DNA of 64,000 bases from Lutibacter litoralis (GTDB lineage: Bacteria; Bacteroidota; Bacteroidia; Flavobacteriales; Flavobacteriaceae), in assembly GCF_014646675.1 (NCBI RefSeq), contig NZ_BMNS01000004.1:344953-408952 (forward strand), given 5' to 3'. The notes under the pieces were generated by a model. That model did not search any database and was not told the origin of the DNA. It was given only the letters and a program-made list of their open reading frames with translations. Position numbers and translations under genes: made by a program. Numbering within the stretch: the stretch's first letter is position 1; each line of letters opens with the position of its first letter. This document shows, in pieces, positions 1 to 9,633 of this stretch.

Positions 1-2
1 GG

Positions 3-1370
3 CAGGTTGTCATAAAAATTAACGATCAAATTGCTGGTTGTGCGTTGTCTATTATGGTAGATTATAATAGTTTTGACGACCATCACTCCTATCAAGAAAT
101 TACAGGAAATTATACATTTAGCACACATACATCAGATGGAGATGTGCTTTACGGAATTGATGTTTTTATAAAACCAGAATATAGAGGATTACGTCTTGGA
201 CGAAGATTGTACGATTATAGAAAAGAATTGTGTGAGCGTTTAAATTTAAGAGGAGTTGCTTTTGGTGGAAGAATTCCAAATTATCATAAATATTCAGATA
301 AATTATCACCTAAAGAATATATTGCAAAAGTTAGAAGAAAAGAAATTCACGATCCAGTATTAAATTTTCAAGTTTCTAATGATTTTCACCCAACAAAAGT
401 GTTGAAGAATTATTTAGAAGGTGATGACGCCTCAAATGATTATGCTGTACTCTTAGAGTGGGACAATATTTATTATGAAAAGAAATCTAAGAAAGCATCG
501 GTTATAAAAAAAGTAATTCGTTTAGGGTTAATTCAATGGCAAATGCGACCTTATAAAGATTTAGAAGAACTTATGACGCAAGTAGAATTCTTTGTAGATG
601 CAGTTTCAGGTTATAGATCAGACTTTGCACTATTCCCAGAATTTTTTAATGCGCCATTAATGGCTCAAAACAACCATTTAACAGAAGCTGAGGCTATTAG
701 AGAGCTCGCAAAACATACAGAGGAAATAGTAAAACAATTTTCTCAATTATCTATTTCATACAATATAAATATAATTTCAGGAAGTATGCCCGAAATGCAA
801 AATGGCAAATTATACAATGTAGGTTATTTATGCAGAAGAGATGGTACGGTTGAAAGATATGAAAAATTACATGTAACACCAGATGAAGTTCGAGTTTGGG
901 GACTTCAAAAAGGACATGAATTAAAAAGTTTTGATACGGATTGTGGAAAAATTGGAATCTTAATTTGTTACGATTCAGAATTTCCTGAATTAAGTAGAAT
1001 TTTGGCAGATGAAGGAATGGATATTTTATTTGTACCATTTTTAACGGACACACAAAATGGCTATTCAAGAGTAAGAAATTGTTCGCAAGCCAGAGCTATA
1101 GAGAATGAATGTTATGTTGCAATAGCAGGTAGTGTAGGGAATTTACCAAAGGTTCAAAATATGGACATTCAATATGCACAATCTATGGTGTTTACACCTT
1201 GTGATTTTGCTTTTCCAGCAAATGGTATAAAAGCAGAAGCAACTCCAAATTCTGAAATGATTTTAATTGCTGATGTAGATATAGATTTACTAAGACAATT
1301 GCATCAATTTGGTAGTGTTAGAAATTTAAAAGATAGACGTAAAGATTTATACGAATTAAAAAAGTTATAA
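3..1370 (+). CDS. GNAT acetyltransferase-carbon-nitrogen hydrolase fusion (5' end outside window)
   Basis: Two-domain enzyme cut by the left window edge. The frame is open from base 3, so the TTG at 45 is only an internal codon and about 455 residues are visible. The N-terminal part carries a GNAT acetyl-CoA-binding motif (RGLRLGRRLY, near 183-212). From about base 510 a nitrilase-superfamily domain follows with the complete catalytic triad: Glu in FPEFF, Lys in YEKLHVTPDE and Cys in ILICYDSEFPE. Nitrilase-family enzymes hydrolyse amides or nitriles through that cysteine. The fusion is a known architecture, but its substrate is unknown and cannot be read from the sequence. An MscS-like gene follows after 54 bases on the same strand. 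Confidence 0.88.
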   Translation, partial: QVVIKINDQIAGCALSIMVDYNSFDDHHSYQEITGNYTFSTHTSDGDVLYGIDVFIKPEYRGLRLGRRLYDYRKELCERLNLRGVAFGGRIPNYHKYSDKLSPKEYIAKVRRKEIHDPVLNFQVSNDFHPTKVLKNYLEGDDASNDYAVLLEWDNIYYEKKSKKASVIKKVIRLGLIQWQMRPYKDLEELMTQVEFFVDAVSGYRSDFALFPEFFNAPLMAQNNHLTEAEAIRELAKHTEEIVKQFSQLSISYNINIISGSMPEMQNGKLYNVGYLCRRDGTVERYEKLHVTPDEVRVWGLQKGHELKSFDTDCGKIGILICYDSEFPELSRILADEGMDILFVPFLTDTQNGYSRVRNCSQARAIENECYVAIAGSVGNLPKVQNMDIQYAQSMVFTPCDFAFPANGIKAEATPNSEMILIADVDIDLLRQLHQFGSVRNLKDRRKDLYELKKL

Positions 1371-1424
1371 CAAATAGTTCTCTTATGTAAAGTCCATCAG
1401 AAATTAATTGATAAAACATAAATT

Positions 1425-2348
1425 ATGGATGAGTTAAACAACATAATTCGAGATTTTAAAAGTTGGGAATCTAGTGATTTAATTATAAAATTTTCTCAAT
1501 TCATCTTTTGGCTCATAATTATACTATTAATTTCTTGGACCATAAGAAATAGCATTAATAAAAAAATTTCTGATAACTCAAATCGCTATCGCATTAAAAA
1601 ATTGGTTCGAATTGGTAGTTATATTTTAATTATTTTTTTAATACTTATAACATTTACCGGAAGCTTCCAATATCTTACAGTTTCTATAGGTTTAATTAGT
1701 GCTGCAATAGCTTTTGCTTTACAAGAAGTAGTTTTAAGTATTGCGGGTTGGTTTTCCATATTTAGTTCAAATATATACAAACCAGGAGATCGCATTAAAA
1801 TAAATAATATTAAAGGTGATGTGATTGATATTGGAATTACAAAAACTACTTTAATGGAAATTGGAGATTGGGTTTCTAGTGATAATTATAATGGGAGGAT
1901 TGTTAAAATTAGCAATTCTTTTGTTTTTAAAGGTGCGGTTCATAATTATTCAACAGACTTTCCTTTTGTTTGGGATGAAATCAACCTTCCTATTAAATAT
2001 GGCTCAGATATTGGGCTTGCCAATAAAATTATACAAAAAACAGCGGATACTCAACTTTCAAAATATGCTAATTTTGCTAAAGAAGATTGGAAATTAATGG
2101 TTAAAAAATATTTAATAGAAGATGCCATTGTTGCATCAACCTTATCGCTAAAATTAACTGATAATTGGATTGAATTTAATCTTAGATATGTAGTAGATTA
2201 TAAAAAAAGAAGGCTTATAAAAAACGCAGTTTTTGCAGATATTTTAGATGAAATTACAAAAACAAATGGAAAAGTTGAACTAGCCTCAGCAACTTTTGAA
2301 GTGGTAGGTATTCCTAAATTAAATATTGACCTTACTAATAAACAATAA
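1425..2348 (+). CDS. MscS-family mechanosensitive ion channel
   Basis: A 307-residue inner-membrane protein close in size to E. coli MscS. It has three hydrophobic segments (about residues 20-42, 62-82 and 86-112). The third is Gly/Ala-rich (SAAIAFALQEVVLSIAGW), as expected for the pore-lining helix. The conserved beta domain follows with the MscS signature YKPGDRIKI and then GDVIDIGITKTTL. Proteins of this family open on membrane tension and release solutes during osmotic downshock. The C-terminal third is cytoplasmic alpha/beta sequence. It lies between the nitrilase fusion and a small lipoprotein gene on the same strand, with gaps of about 55-60 bases, so co-transcription is possible but not shown. 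Confidence 0.9.
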   Translation: MDELNNIIRDFKSWESSDLIIKFSQFIFWLIIILLISWTIRNSINKKISDNSNRYRIKKLVRIGSYILIIFLILITFTGSFQYLTVSIGLISAAIAFALQEVVLSIAGWFSIFSSNIYKPGDRIKINNIKGDVIDIGITKTTLMEIGDWVSSDNYNGRIVKISNSFVFKGAVHNYSTDFPFVWDEINLPIKYGSDIGLANKIIQKTADTQLSKYANFAKEDWKLMVKKYLIEDAIVASTLSLKLTDNWIEFNLRYVVDYKKRRLIKNAVFADILDEITKTNGKVELASATFEVVGIPKLNIDLTNKQ

Positions 2349-2407
2349 TTTAAAAGGGTTAAATTGGAATAATTTTTGAGCGATTAAAATACTTAAAGCA
2401 ACAAATT

Positions 2408-2809
2408 ATGAAAAAAATAATCTATTATTTAGTAACTGTTCTTTTTATTGTTGGATGCAGTTCAACAACAAAAACTACAAAAACGGACACACAACTGCCA
2501 GAAGGTGCTATTAGAATAGCAAATGACGAATTGGAGTATGAAATTATTATTATAGACCCTGGTTTTGAAACCTACTTATTAACCATAGCAAAACCTGCAA
2601 ATTTTTATTCGCAATCTTATTATGAAACGAAAAATAAATTTTATGTAACTGAATGGAATAACAGAGCCAGAAATCCTCTAGGCTATAACCCAAACATTTA
2701 CGAAAATGTAATTGATTACGATTTCAACATAGATTATGGTTTAGATGTAAATTATAAGTTATACAACTATTTTAAATTTGTTGAATCTAAATACAAACAA
2801 AGATTTTAA
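2408..2809 (+). CDS. Small lipoprotein, DUF6146-like
   Basis: A 133-residue predicted lipoprotein. A short basic start and hydrophobic stretch lead to a lipobox with Cys17 (FIVGC), followed by a Ser/Thr/Lys linker. The mature part is rich in Tyr and Asn, with conserved-looking stretches GAIRIANDELEYEI and NRARNPLGYNPNIYENVIDY. I match it from memory to the Bacteroidota family DUF6146; the function is unknown. Its TAA stop overlaps the stop of the convergent nhaA gene by three bases, so the two genes end tail to tail with no spacer or terminator. Confidence 0.7.
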   Translation: MKKIIYYLVTVLFIVGCSSTTKTTKTDTQLPEGAIRIANDELEYEIIIIDPGFETYLLTIAKPANFYSQSYYETKNKFYVTEWNNRARNPLGYNPNIYENVIDYDFNIDYGLDVNYKLYNYFKFVESKYKQRF

Positions 2810-4113
2810 GTTAATTTAGGTTCTTTTAATGTAGATCGTAAAACTAAATATCCTAATAAACCAGCAATTAGGGATCCAATAATAATACCCATTTTGGCTG
2901 CTTTAACTAAACTTTCTTCTTCATAGGCTAAGTTTGCAATAAATAAGGACATCGTAAAACCAAGTCCTCCTAACATTCCTGCCCCAAGTAATTGCTTAAA
3001 ATTAACGCTCTCTGGTAAATCTGCAAATTTTAACTTTACAGCAATATAACTCATTAAAAAGATACCAATAGTATTACCTAACACTAAGGCTGCAGCAATA
3101 TTAAAAACTAAATGAGTTGCACCCTCTAAACCTTTAAAGCTAATAATAACACCAGCATTTGCCAAAGCAAAAATGGGCATAATTAAATAAGAAACCCAGC
3201 CGTGTAATGTATGTTCTAAATTTTGAAGTGGAGAATGTACTTTTTCTGAACAACTTTCAATTACATCAATAGCGTGTATCTGATCGTTGGATAATAATTG
3301 ACTAGAAGTGGCTTCATTTTCTCTAAAAATTGACAATTGTTTTTTTACAGTACTTAAATATTCTGAAACATTTACTTTCCTATGAATTGGGATTGAAAAC
3401 GCCATTAAAATTCCAGCAATAGTAGGATGTACTCCAGATTTTAAAAATAACAACCATACTATAAAACCTATTATAAAAAACAAGTATTGAGAATACACCT
3501 TTTTGTAGCTTAAAAAAGAAACCCCAGCAAACAGAATCATTGCATAACCTATTAAATCCCATTGAATATTTGCACTATAAAAAATAGCAATAACTAAAAC
3601 AGCTCCAATATCATCTACAATTGCGAATGCCGTTAAAAATATTTTCACTCCTAAAGGCACACGTTTTCCTAATAATTTTAATATTCCTAAAGTAAAAGCA
3701 ATATCTGTTGCCATTGGCACTCCCCAACCTTCCATACCAACTTTACCCTTATTTAAAAAAAAGAAAATTAATATAGGAAATGCCATTCCTCCAATTGCCG
3801 CAAATATTGGAAGAGATGCTTTTCTTAAAGTTGTTAGTTCTCCAGCTAAAATTTCGCGCTTTACTTCTAAGCCTATTACAAAAAAGAAGATTGCCATTAA
3901 ACCATCATTTATCCACAAAATTAAAGACTTGGATAAATGAAAGTCTGTATTTATAAATCCAATTGTAAATTTTTTATACCAAATCTCTTCATATAAATAT
4001 CCATAAGATGAGTTTGCCCAAATTATGGCAAAAATTGAAACTAAAAAAAGTATAATACTTGAGGCTGTTTCTAATTTAATAAAACTCTTTAATGGATCAC
4101 TTATAAATTTCAT
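2806..4113 (-). CDS. nhaA: Na+/H+ antiporter NhaA
   Basis: A 435-residue polytopic membrane protein of the NhaA family, which exchanges cytoplasmic Na+ for external H+. Family marks are MATDIAFTLGILKLLG, the ion-binding double aspartate in AFAIVDDIGAVLVIAIFY, and GFTMSLFIANLAY near the C-terminus. It is about 45 residues longer than E. coli NhaA because of a hydrophilic loop near residues 240-300 (VNVSEYLSTVKKQLSI through CSEKVHSPLQNLE), seen in many non-enteric NhaA proteins. It ends in an overlap with the stop codon of the upstream lipoprotein gene. It lies next to membrane pyrophosphatases that may pump sodium, which suggests a local sodium-handling theme. Confidence 0.95.
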   Translation of the reverse strand: MKFISDPLKSFIKLETASSIILFLVSIFAIIWANSSYGYLYEEIWYKKFTIGFINTDFHLSKSLILWINDGLMAIFFFVIGLEVKREILAGELTTLRKASLPIFAAIGGMAFPILIFFFLNKGKVGMEGWGVPMATDIAFTLGILKLLGKRVPLGVKIFLTAFAIVDDIGAVLVIAIFYSANIQWDLIGYAMILFAGVSFLSYKKVYSQYLFFIIGFIVWLLFLKSGVHPTIAGILMAFSIPIHRKVNVSEYLSTVKKQLSIFRENEATSSQLLSNDQIHAIDVIESCSEKVHSPLQNLEHTLHGWVSYLIMPIFALANAGVIISFKGLEGATHLVFNIAAALVLGNTIGIFLMSYIAVKLKFADLPESVNFKQLLGAGMLGGLGFTMSLFIANLAYEEESLVKAAKMGIIIGSLIAGLLGYLVLRSTLKEPKLT

Positions 4114-4298
4114 CTAACTATTTTATTTTTTGGAAATATACAATTTTTTTAAAAAATACTATCTTAATTTTTAGTGTAGTATTTAAAAAATTCTTTTTAA
4201 AAAGTTCAAAAATCAATTATAATTGAAATAATTTGAATTTTACTCATACTCTAAATATTAAACAATAAAATGCACTAAAAGATGGGAAAATTACTAAT

Positions 4299-4333
4299 CT
4301 GAACCTGCAGGTTATTCAGACAGGCTCAGAATG
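4299..4333. repeat. REP-like palindromic intergenic element
   Basis: In the 249-base gap between the 5' end of nhaA and the 3' end of the first pyrophosphatase gene is a compact palindrome (AACCTGCAGGTT, 4302-4313) inside CTGAACC...ATTCAG, followed by CAGGCTCAGAATG. On the minus strand it starts CATTCTGAGCCTGTCTGAA. Its form resembles the dispersed CATTCTGA-type intergenic palindromes common in Bacteroidota genomes. It is GC-richer than its surroundings. Only one related copy (33862-33880) was seen in the window, so the repeat assignment rests on resemblance. Confidence 0.45.
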
Positions 4334-4362
4334 AATATTTTAAGTATCTTTAAAAACCTCTT

Positions 4363-6804
4363 TTATTTACTTATTCTCATTTTATAGAACGATCTATATA
4401 CAAAATACAATGCAACTAATAAGAATGCAATTCCAAAGTAAGGAGCTAAACCTCTAAATGAAGGTGAGATTGCAATTTCCATTGCCAATAAACCAAATAG
4501 GGTTGTAAACTTAATAATTGGATTTAAAGCTACCGAAGATGTATCTTTAAATGGATCACCAACAGTATCTCCTACTACAGATGCATCGTGCAACGCAGTT
4601 CCTTTTTCTTTCATATCAACTTCCACAATCTTTTTTGCATTATCCCAGGCTCCTCCAGCATTTGCCATAAATATTGCTTGGTACAATCCAAAGAAAGCGA
4701 TAGAAATAAGATAACTAATAAATAATGAAACTGGTGCTGCTGCAATTAATTTATCTGCATCACTCATACTTTCAGAAAAATCAATAGGTGCAGATAAAAA
4801 TGCAAATGCAAGTGCAAAAGAGAAAATCGCTATAAAAATATTCAACATTCCTTTTTGTGCATATTGCGTACATATTTTCACTACCTCTCTCGATTTCTCA
4901 AGATCTGCTTTTTTAGGCGCATTTGGATCTAAGTTAATATTATCTTTTATAAAGGCAACTGCTCTACTTGCTCCAGTGGTAACTGCCTGTATACTTGCTC
5001 CAGAAAACCAATAAATAACAGCACCACCAAGTAAAAATCCGAAAATAGTATATGGATTTAATAGGTTTAGAATTGCTTCAGGCTTAATACCTAAAGAATG
5101 TTCAATTACCAAAATTAATGCGAAAATCATAGTTGTTGCACCTACAACTGCTGTTCCAATAAGTACTGGTTTTGCAGTTGCTTTAAATGTGTTCCCTGCA
5201 CCATCATTTGCTTCTAAATAATATTTCGATTTTTCAAAGTCTGGAGTAAATCCAAAATCTTTTTCTATTTCGACAGTTATTTCTTCAATATTATCTTCAA
5301 TCAAAGACAATTCATAAATAGATTGTGCATTATCAGTAACTGGTCCGTAACTATCAACAGCAATTGTAACAGGCCCCATACCTAGCATACCAAATGCTAC
5401 CAAACCAAAGGCGAAAATAGAAGGATATATCATAATATTTCCTAAACCATAAGTTGATGCATAATAGGCAATAAACATTAAGAAAAAGAAAACCATTCCT
5501 TGCCAAAAGGCACTAAAATTACCTGCTACCAACCCAGAAAGTATATTCAGTGAAGCTCCTCCTTCTTTAGAAGCTTCTACAACTTCCTTCACGTGAATTG
5601 ATTTTGGGCTTGTAAATAATTTGGTAAATTCAGGTATTAATGCAGCACCTAAAGTACCAGCACTAATAATTATTGAAAGCGTTATCCATAAGTTATTGTC
5701 AAGATCACCTATTAAATAATAGCTTGCAATAAATGTAACTACAATTGACAATAACGATGTAATCCAAACCAATGAAGTTAGTGGCTTTTCAAAATCAAGT
5801 TCGTCAACATTACTACATTTTGCTTTTGTTATTGCGCCATTAATCCAATACGAAACTATAGATGTAATCACCATTAAAATTCGCATTACAAAAATCCAAA
5901 CTAACAATTGTGTTTGTAAAGACGTATCTATAATTGCCAATAAAATAAACGAAATTAATGCAACACCCGTTACTCCGTAAGTTTCAAATCCATCTGCTGT
6001 GGGTCCAACAGAATCACCTGCATTATCCCCAACACAATCGGCTATTGTTCCTGGATTTCTTGGGTCATCCTCTCCTATTTTAAAGATTACTTTCATTAAA
6101 TCTGAGCCAATATCTGCAATTTTAGTAAAAATACCACCTGCAATTCTAAGAGCTGAAGCACCTAAGGATTCACCAATTGCAAAACCAATAAAACTGGCAC
6201 CCGCATATTCTCCAGGCACAAACAGTAAAATTATTAGCATCATAGTTAATTCCAAAGAAATTAAAACCACACCTATACTCATTCCTGCATTTAAAGGGAT
6301 GTTTAATAACTTGATAGGTTTTCTCTCTAATGAAGCAAATGCCATACGTGAATTCGCCAAAGTATTCATTCTAATTCCAAACCAAGCAACAGCATAAGAA
6401 CCTAAAATTCCCAGAATTGTCCATCCTAAAATCATTAACACTCCAACAATACCAAATAAATTTTCTCCTGTTTCCGGATCTTTAGATAAAAAACCAAAAT
6501 AAAAAGCTACAGCAGTTCCAATAAATAAAAATAAAATAAAAATAAATTTTCCTTGTTGAATTAAATAGGTTTTTGATGTTTCAAAAATAACTTGAGCCAC
6601 CTCTAACATAGATTTGTGTGCATGAATTTTTTTAATTTGAATAAACTGATAAAACCCAAAAAACAGTCCTAACATCGTAATGATAAAACCCCAATATAAA
6701 ATATATTGATCCTTAATAGCATCTGGAATTATTAAATCCGCTTCACTTGCAAACATTTGTGCAGGCAGCATTAATACAATTAAAATTGCGATAATTTTTT
6801 TCAT
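4363..6804 (-). CDS. hppA: Divergent membrane-bound ion-pumping pyrophosphatase
   Basis: An 813-residue protein with an N-terminal signal-like segment and about 16 membrane spans. It couples PPi hydrolysis to H+ or Na+ export. Substrate-site motifs are present but altered: EDDPRNPGTIADCVGDNAGD where the usual form is DNVGDNVGD, then [12 protein letters not shown] and [13 protein letters not shown]. The motif GNTFKA places Lys where potassium-dependent enzymes have Ala (GNTTAA); in the family that Lys marks K+-independent enzymes. The gate region reads GFETYGVTG. It also has an insertion around residues 500-530 (DNIEEITVEIEKDFGFTPDFEKSK). A second, canonical paralog lies immediately upstream. 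The transported ion cannot be fixed from sequence. Confidence 0.9.
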   Translation of the reverse strand: MKKIIAILIVLMLPAQMFASEADLIIPDAIKDQYILYWGFIITMLGLFFGFYQFIQIKKIHAHKSMLEVAQVIFETSKTYLIQQGKFIFILFLFIGTAVAFYFGFLSKDPETGENLFGIVGVLMILGWTILGILGSYAVAWFGIRMNTLANSRMAFASLERKPIKLLNIPLNAGMSIGVVLISLELTMMLIILLFVPGEYAGASFIGFAIGESLGASALRIAGGIFTKIADIGSDLMKVIFKIGEDDPRNPGTIADCVGDNAGDSVGPTADGFETYGVTGVALISFILLAIIDTSLQTQLLVWIFVMRILMVITSIVSYWINGAITKAKCSNVDELDFEKPLTSLVWITSLLSIVVTFIASYYLIGDLDNNLWITLSIIISAGTLGAALIPEFTKLFTSPKSIHVKEVVEASKEGGASLNILSGLVAGNFSAFWQGMVFFFLMFIAYYASTYGLGNIMIYPSIFAFGLVAFGMLGMGPVTIAVDSYGPVTDNAQSIYELSLIEDNIEEITVEIEKDFGFTPDFEKSKYYLEANDGAGNTFKATAKPVLIGTAVVGATTMIFALILVIEHSLGIKPEAILNLLNPYTIFGFLLGGAVIYWFSGASIQAVTTGASRAVAFIKDNINLDPNAPKKADLEKSREVVKICTQYAQKGMLNIFIAIFSFALAFAFLSAPIDFSESMSDADKLIAAAPVSLFISYLISIAFFGLYQAIFMANAGGAWDNAKKIVEVDMKEKGTALHDASVVGDTVGDPFKDTSSVALNPIIKFTTLFGLLAMEIAISPSFRGLAPYFGIAFLLVALYFVYRSFYKMRISK

Positions 6805-7039
6805 TGGTTAGAAAGATAAAGATTAGTGATTAAGTTAAAGTACAAAAGGTAAAAAAACATCAAAATGATAACGCAAGAAAAGAGGTTTTCTTGAAATTGA
6901 TTTATATTTAGGGGATATTCCAAATTAAATCGTACCATTTAGTCTTAAATACTTTATAAAGGTAAATAATTTATATATAAAAATATGACTCAGGCATTTA
7001 TTTATAATGATTCTAACTTTTAAGACTTAACCAAAAACA

Positions 7040-7070
7040 AAAAGCTCACCAATTAAATTGGTGAGCTTTT
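7040..7070 (-). terminator. Intrinsic terminator after canonical hppA
   Basis: A near-perfect 15-base inverted repeat (AAAAGCTCACCAATT at 7040-7054 with its complement at 7056-7070) lies just past the stop of the 7091-9508 gene. On the minus strand the stem is followed by a T-rich run (TTTGTTTTTGG). It separates the two membrane pyrophosphatase genes into independent transcripts. Confidence 0.85.
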
Positions 7071-7090
7071 GCTATTATAAAAAGAATGAT

Positions 7091-9508
7091 TTAGTTTTTC
7101 TTTTCTACTTCTTTAATTATTTTTTCAACTTTCTTCACCTTAACATCTGCATCTTCTAAAGCATCTATTTTTGATTTCACCTCTTCTTCAGTACCTTCAA
7201 AAACTATTTCTACAACAACTTCTTCTTCGTTTTCTATAGTAGTTGTAGTAACCGTAGCTTTTACAGTTCCGTCATCATTATTTTCCATAGTCACCAATAC
7301 CTCTTTCTTAATTACTTTAACTAAGACTTCAGTTTGAGCTTTATCTTCAGTATATTTTGCCACATCAACAGCATCTAAGGCAATACTTGGTGCAATAACT
7401 AAAGCAACTACCGACATTAATTTTAATAAAATATTTAAAGAAGGCCCTGAAGTATCTTTAAAAGGATCTCCAACAGTGTCACCAACTACTGAAGCTTTAT
7501 GTGCTTCAGACCCTTTTCTCCCGTGCTCTTCAATTGTTTTTTTAGCATTATCCCAAGCTCCACCTGCATTTGATTGAAAAATTGCCATTAATACACCGCA
7601 AGTTGTAACACCTGCCAGTAAACCTCCTAGCATCTGTGCACCGCCAATAAACCCGATAAGTACTGGAACTATTAAAGCCAATAAACCAGGTAATACCATT
7701 TCTCTAATAGAAGCCTCTGTAGAAATTTCAACACATTTTTCATATTCAACATATCCATCAGCTTCATCAAAAATAGCGAGTTCTTCTTTTGAAAAATTCT
7801 CTTTCTTCGAGTCATGCTTTCTCATTACCTCTAAAGCAGCGTGTAATTGTGGTATTTCCTTAAATTGACGACGCACTTCTTCAATCATAGTCATTGCAGC
7901 ACGTCCTACCGCTTTCATAGCTAAAGCAGAAAATACAAATGGTAACATTCCTCCTACTAATAGACCAGCCATAATTTCCGGCTTGGATACATCAATTGAT
8001 GTTATATTCGCTGTTTTCATAAAGGCTGCAAATAGCGCCAGTGCCGTTAATGCAGCAGAAGCAATTGCAAATCCTTTTCCAATTGCAGCAGTTGTATTTC
8101 CAACAGCATCTAACTCATCTGTACGCTGACGTACTTCTTTTGGTAGTTCAGCCATTTCAGCAATTCCTCCAGCATTGTCAGAAATTGGTCCATAAGCATC
8201 CACTGCTAATTGAATTCCTGTATTTGCTAACATCCCTACAGCTGCTATTGCAATACCGTATAACCCTGCAAAATAGTGAGAGAACATTATTGCCCCAGCA
8301 ATAAATAATATTGGAAACATTGTAGACATCATTCCCACGCCTAAACCTGCAATAATATTAGTTGCAGCACCAGTTTCTGATTGCTTTACAATAGAATTTA
8401 CTGGGATAGTTCCAGTACCGGTATAAAATTCTGTTACTTTACCAACAGCAAAACCAGCAATTAAACCTGCCAATGTAGCATAAAAAACACCCATCGCATT
8501 ATATTGTATTCCATCTGTTGTCCATTCAGCTGGCAATAAACCAGATTTTACAATGATGAAAAATGAAGCAATAATCATTAAAAATCCTGATCCGAATTCA
8601 CCAAAATTCAACGCTTTATGTGGACTACCACCTTCTTTAACTCTCACAAAAAATGTACCTACGATTGATAATACAATACCAACAGCTGCTAAAACCAACG
8701 GTAAATAAACCGCTCCTAAGCCTCCATAATCTGGAGTTATAATTAGTGCTCCTAAAACCATTGTACCAATAATAGAACCAACATATGATTCAAATAAATC
8801 GGCCCCCATACCTGCTACATCACCTACATTATCACCTACATTATCTGCAATTGTTGCTGGGTTTAATGGATGGTCTTCAGGGATACCGGCCTCAACTTTA
8901 CCAACTAAATCTGCACCAACATCAGCTGCTTTGGTGTAAATTCCACCACCTACACGTGCAAAAAGTGCAATGGAAGACGCTCCTAATGAAAAACCAGAAA
9001 GTACATTTAATACCATTGGTATATTTTCAGTGCCCGGCCACATCCATTGGTATAACATAAAGAGTGAACTTAACCCTAGTACTCCAAGACCTACAACTCC
9101 TAATCCCATTACAGATCCACCTGCAAAAGCTACTTCTAATGCTTTTCCAATAGAAGTTCTTGCTGCTTGGGTAGTTCTAACATTTGCCTTAGTAGCTGCT
9201 TTCATTCCAATAAATCCAGCTAAAGCAGAGCAAATTGCACCTACAATAAATGATACTGCTACCATTCCGTGAGAACCAACATCATAGGTTCCTTTAAAGT
9301 ATAATAGAATTGCAACCCCTAATACAAATATTAATAATATTTTGTATTCAGCTTTTAAAAAAGACATTGCACCATCTGCAATGTGCTTTGCAATCCTTGT
9401 CATTTTTTCATTTCCTCCATCTTGTTTAGACACCCAGGCATTTTTAAATACAACAAATCCAAGCGCTAAAACCCCAAATAGAGGCAAAAATTTTACAATA
9501 AATTCCAT
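7091..9508 (-). CDS. hppA: K+-dependent-type membrane pyrophosphatase (probable Na+ pump)
   Basis: An 805-residue canonical membrane pyrophosphatase with about 16 spans. PPi/Mg site motifs are intact: [24 protein letters not shown] in two parts, [12 protein letters not shown] and [34 protein letters not shown] carries the Ala typical of K+-dependent enzymes, and the gate residues [11 protein letters not shown] match sodium-pumping members such as the Thermotoga enzyme. From these I infer a K+-requiring Na+ (or Na+/H+) pump. The family normally ends soon after [10 protein letters not shown] and one last helix; here a 91-residue hydrophilic tail (about 715-805), rich in Glu, Lys, Val and Thr, is added. 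It is flanked by terminators on both sides, so it is probably a single-gene transcript. Confidence 0.95.
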   Translation of the reverse strand: MEFIVKFLPLFGVLALGFVVFKNAWVSKQDGGNEKMTRIAKHIADGAMSFLKAEYKILLIFVLGVAILLYFKGTYDVGSHGMVAVSFIVGAICSALAGFIGMKAATKANVRTTQAARTSIGKALEVAFAGGSVMGLGVVGLGVLGLSSLFMLYQWMWPGTENIPMVLNVLSGFSLGASSIALFARVGGGIYTKAADVGADLVGKVEAGIPEDHPLNPATIADNVGDNVGDVAGMGADLFESYVGSIIGTMVLGALIITPDYGGLGAVYLPLVLAAVGIVLSIVGTFFVRVKEGGSPHKALNFGEFGSGFLMIIASFFIIVKSGLLPAEWTTDGIQYNAMGVFYATLAGLIAGFAVGKVTEFYTGTGTIPVNSIVKQSETGAATNIIAGLGVGMMSTMFPILFIAGAIMFSHYFAGLYGIAIAAVGMLANTGIQLAVDAYGPISDNAGGIAEMAELPKEVRQRTDELDAVGNTTAAIGKGFAIASAALTALALFAAFMKTANITSIDVSKPEIMAGLLVGGMLPFVFSALAMKAVGRAAMTMIEEVRRQFKEIPQLHAALEVMRKHDSKKENFSKEELAIFDEADGYVEYEKCVEISTEASIREMVLPGLLALIVPVLIGFIGGAQMLGGLLAGVTTCGVLMAIFQSNAGGAWDNAKKTIEEHGRKGSEAHKASVVGDTVGDPFKDTSGPSLNILLKLMSVVALVIAPSIALDAVDVAKYTEDKAQTEVLVKVIKKEVLVTMENNDDGTVKATVTTTTIENEEEVVVEIVFEGTEEEVKSKIDALEDADVKVKKVEKIIKEVEKKN

Positions 9509-9580
9509 TCTTTAGTTAATAAGTTAAGTTAATTAATTTTTCTAATATCGCTAAAATAGTAAAATATAAACTATAAAAAA

Positions 9581-9607
9581 AACCACCTTTAATTTTTAAA
9601 GATGGTT
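9581..9607 (-). terminator. Intrinsic terminator after ppa
   Basis: The stem pairs AACCACCTTT (9581-9590) with AAAGATGGTT (9598-9607). The one mismatch is a G-U pair in minus-strand RNA, and the stem is followed on that strand by a run of eight T. It lies just downstream of the ppa stop. Confidence 0.75.
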
Positions 9608-9633
9608 TGCATAAATCGTTGATTGATTATGTA

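Noticed and set aside
3..44. Truncated pseudogene at the left edge
   Set aside because: The reading frame is open to the window border, so it is simply cut by the window.
8041..9272. Plus-strand open frames opposite the canonical membrane pyrophosphatase
   Set aside because: Gln/Leu-rich or Pro/Ala-rich antisense readings of a conserved gene; no independent support.
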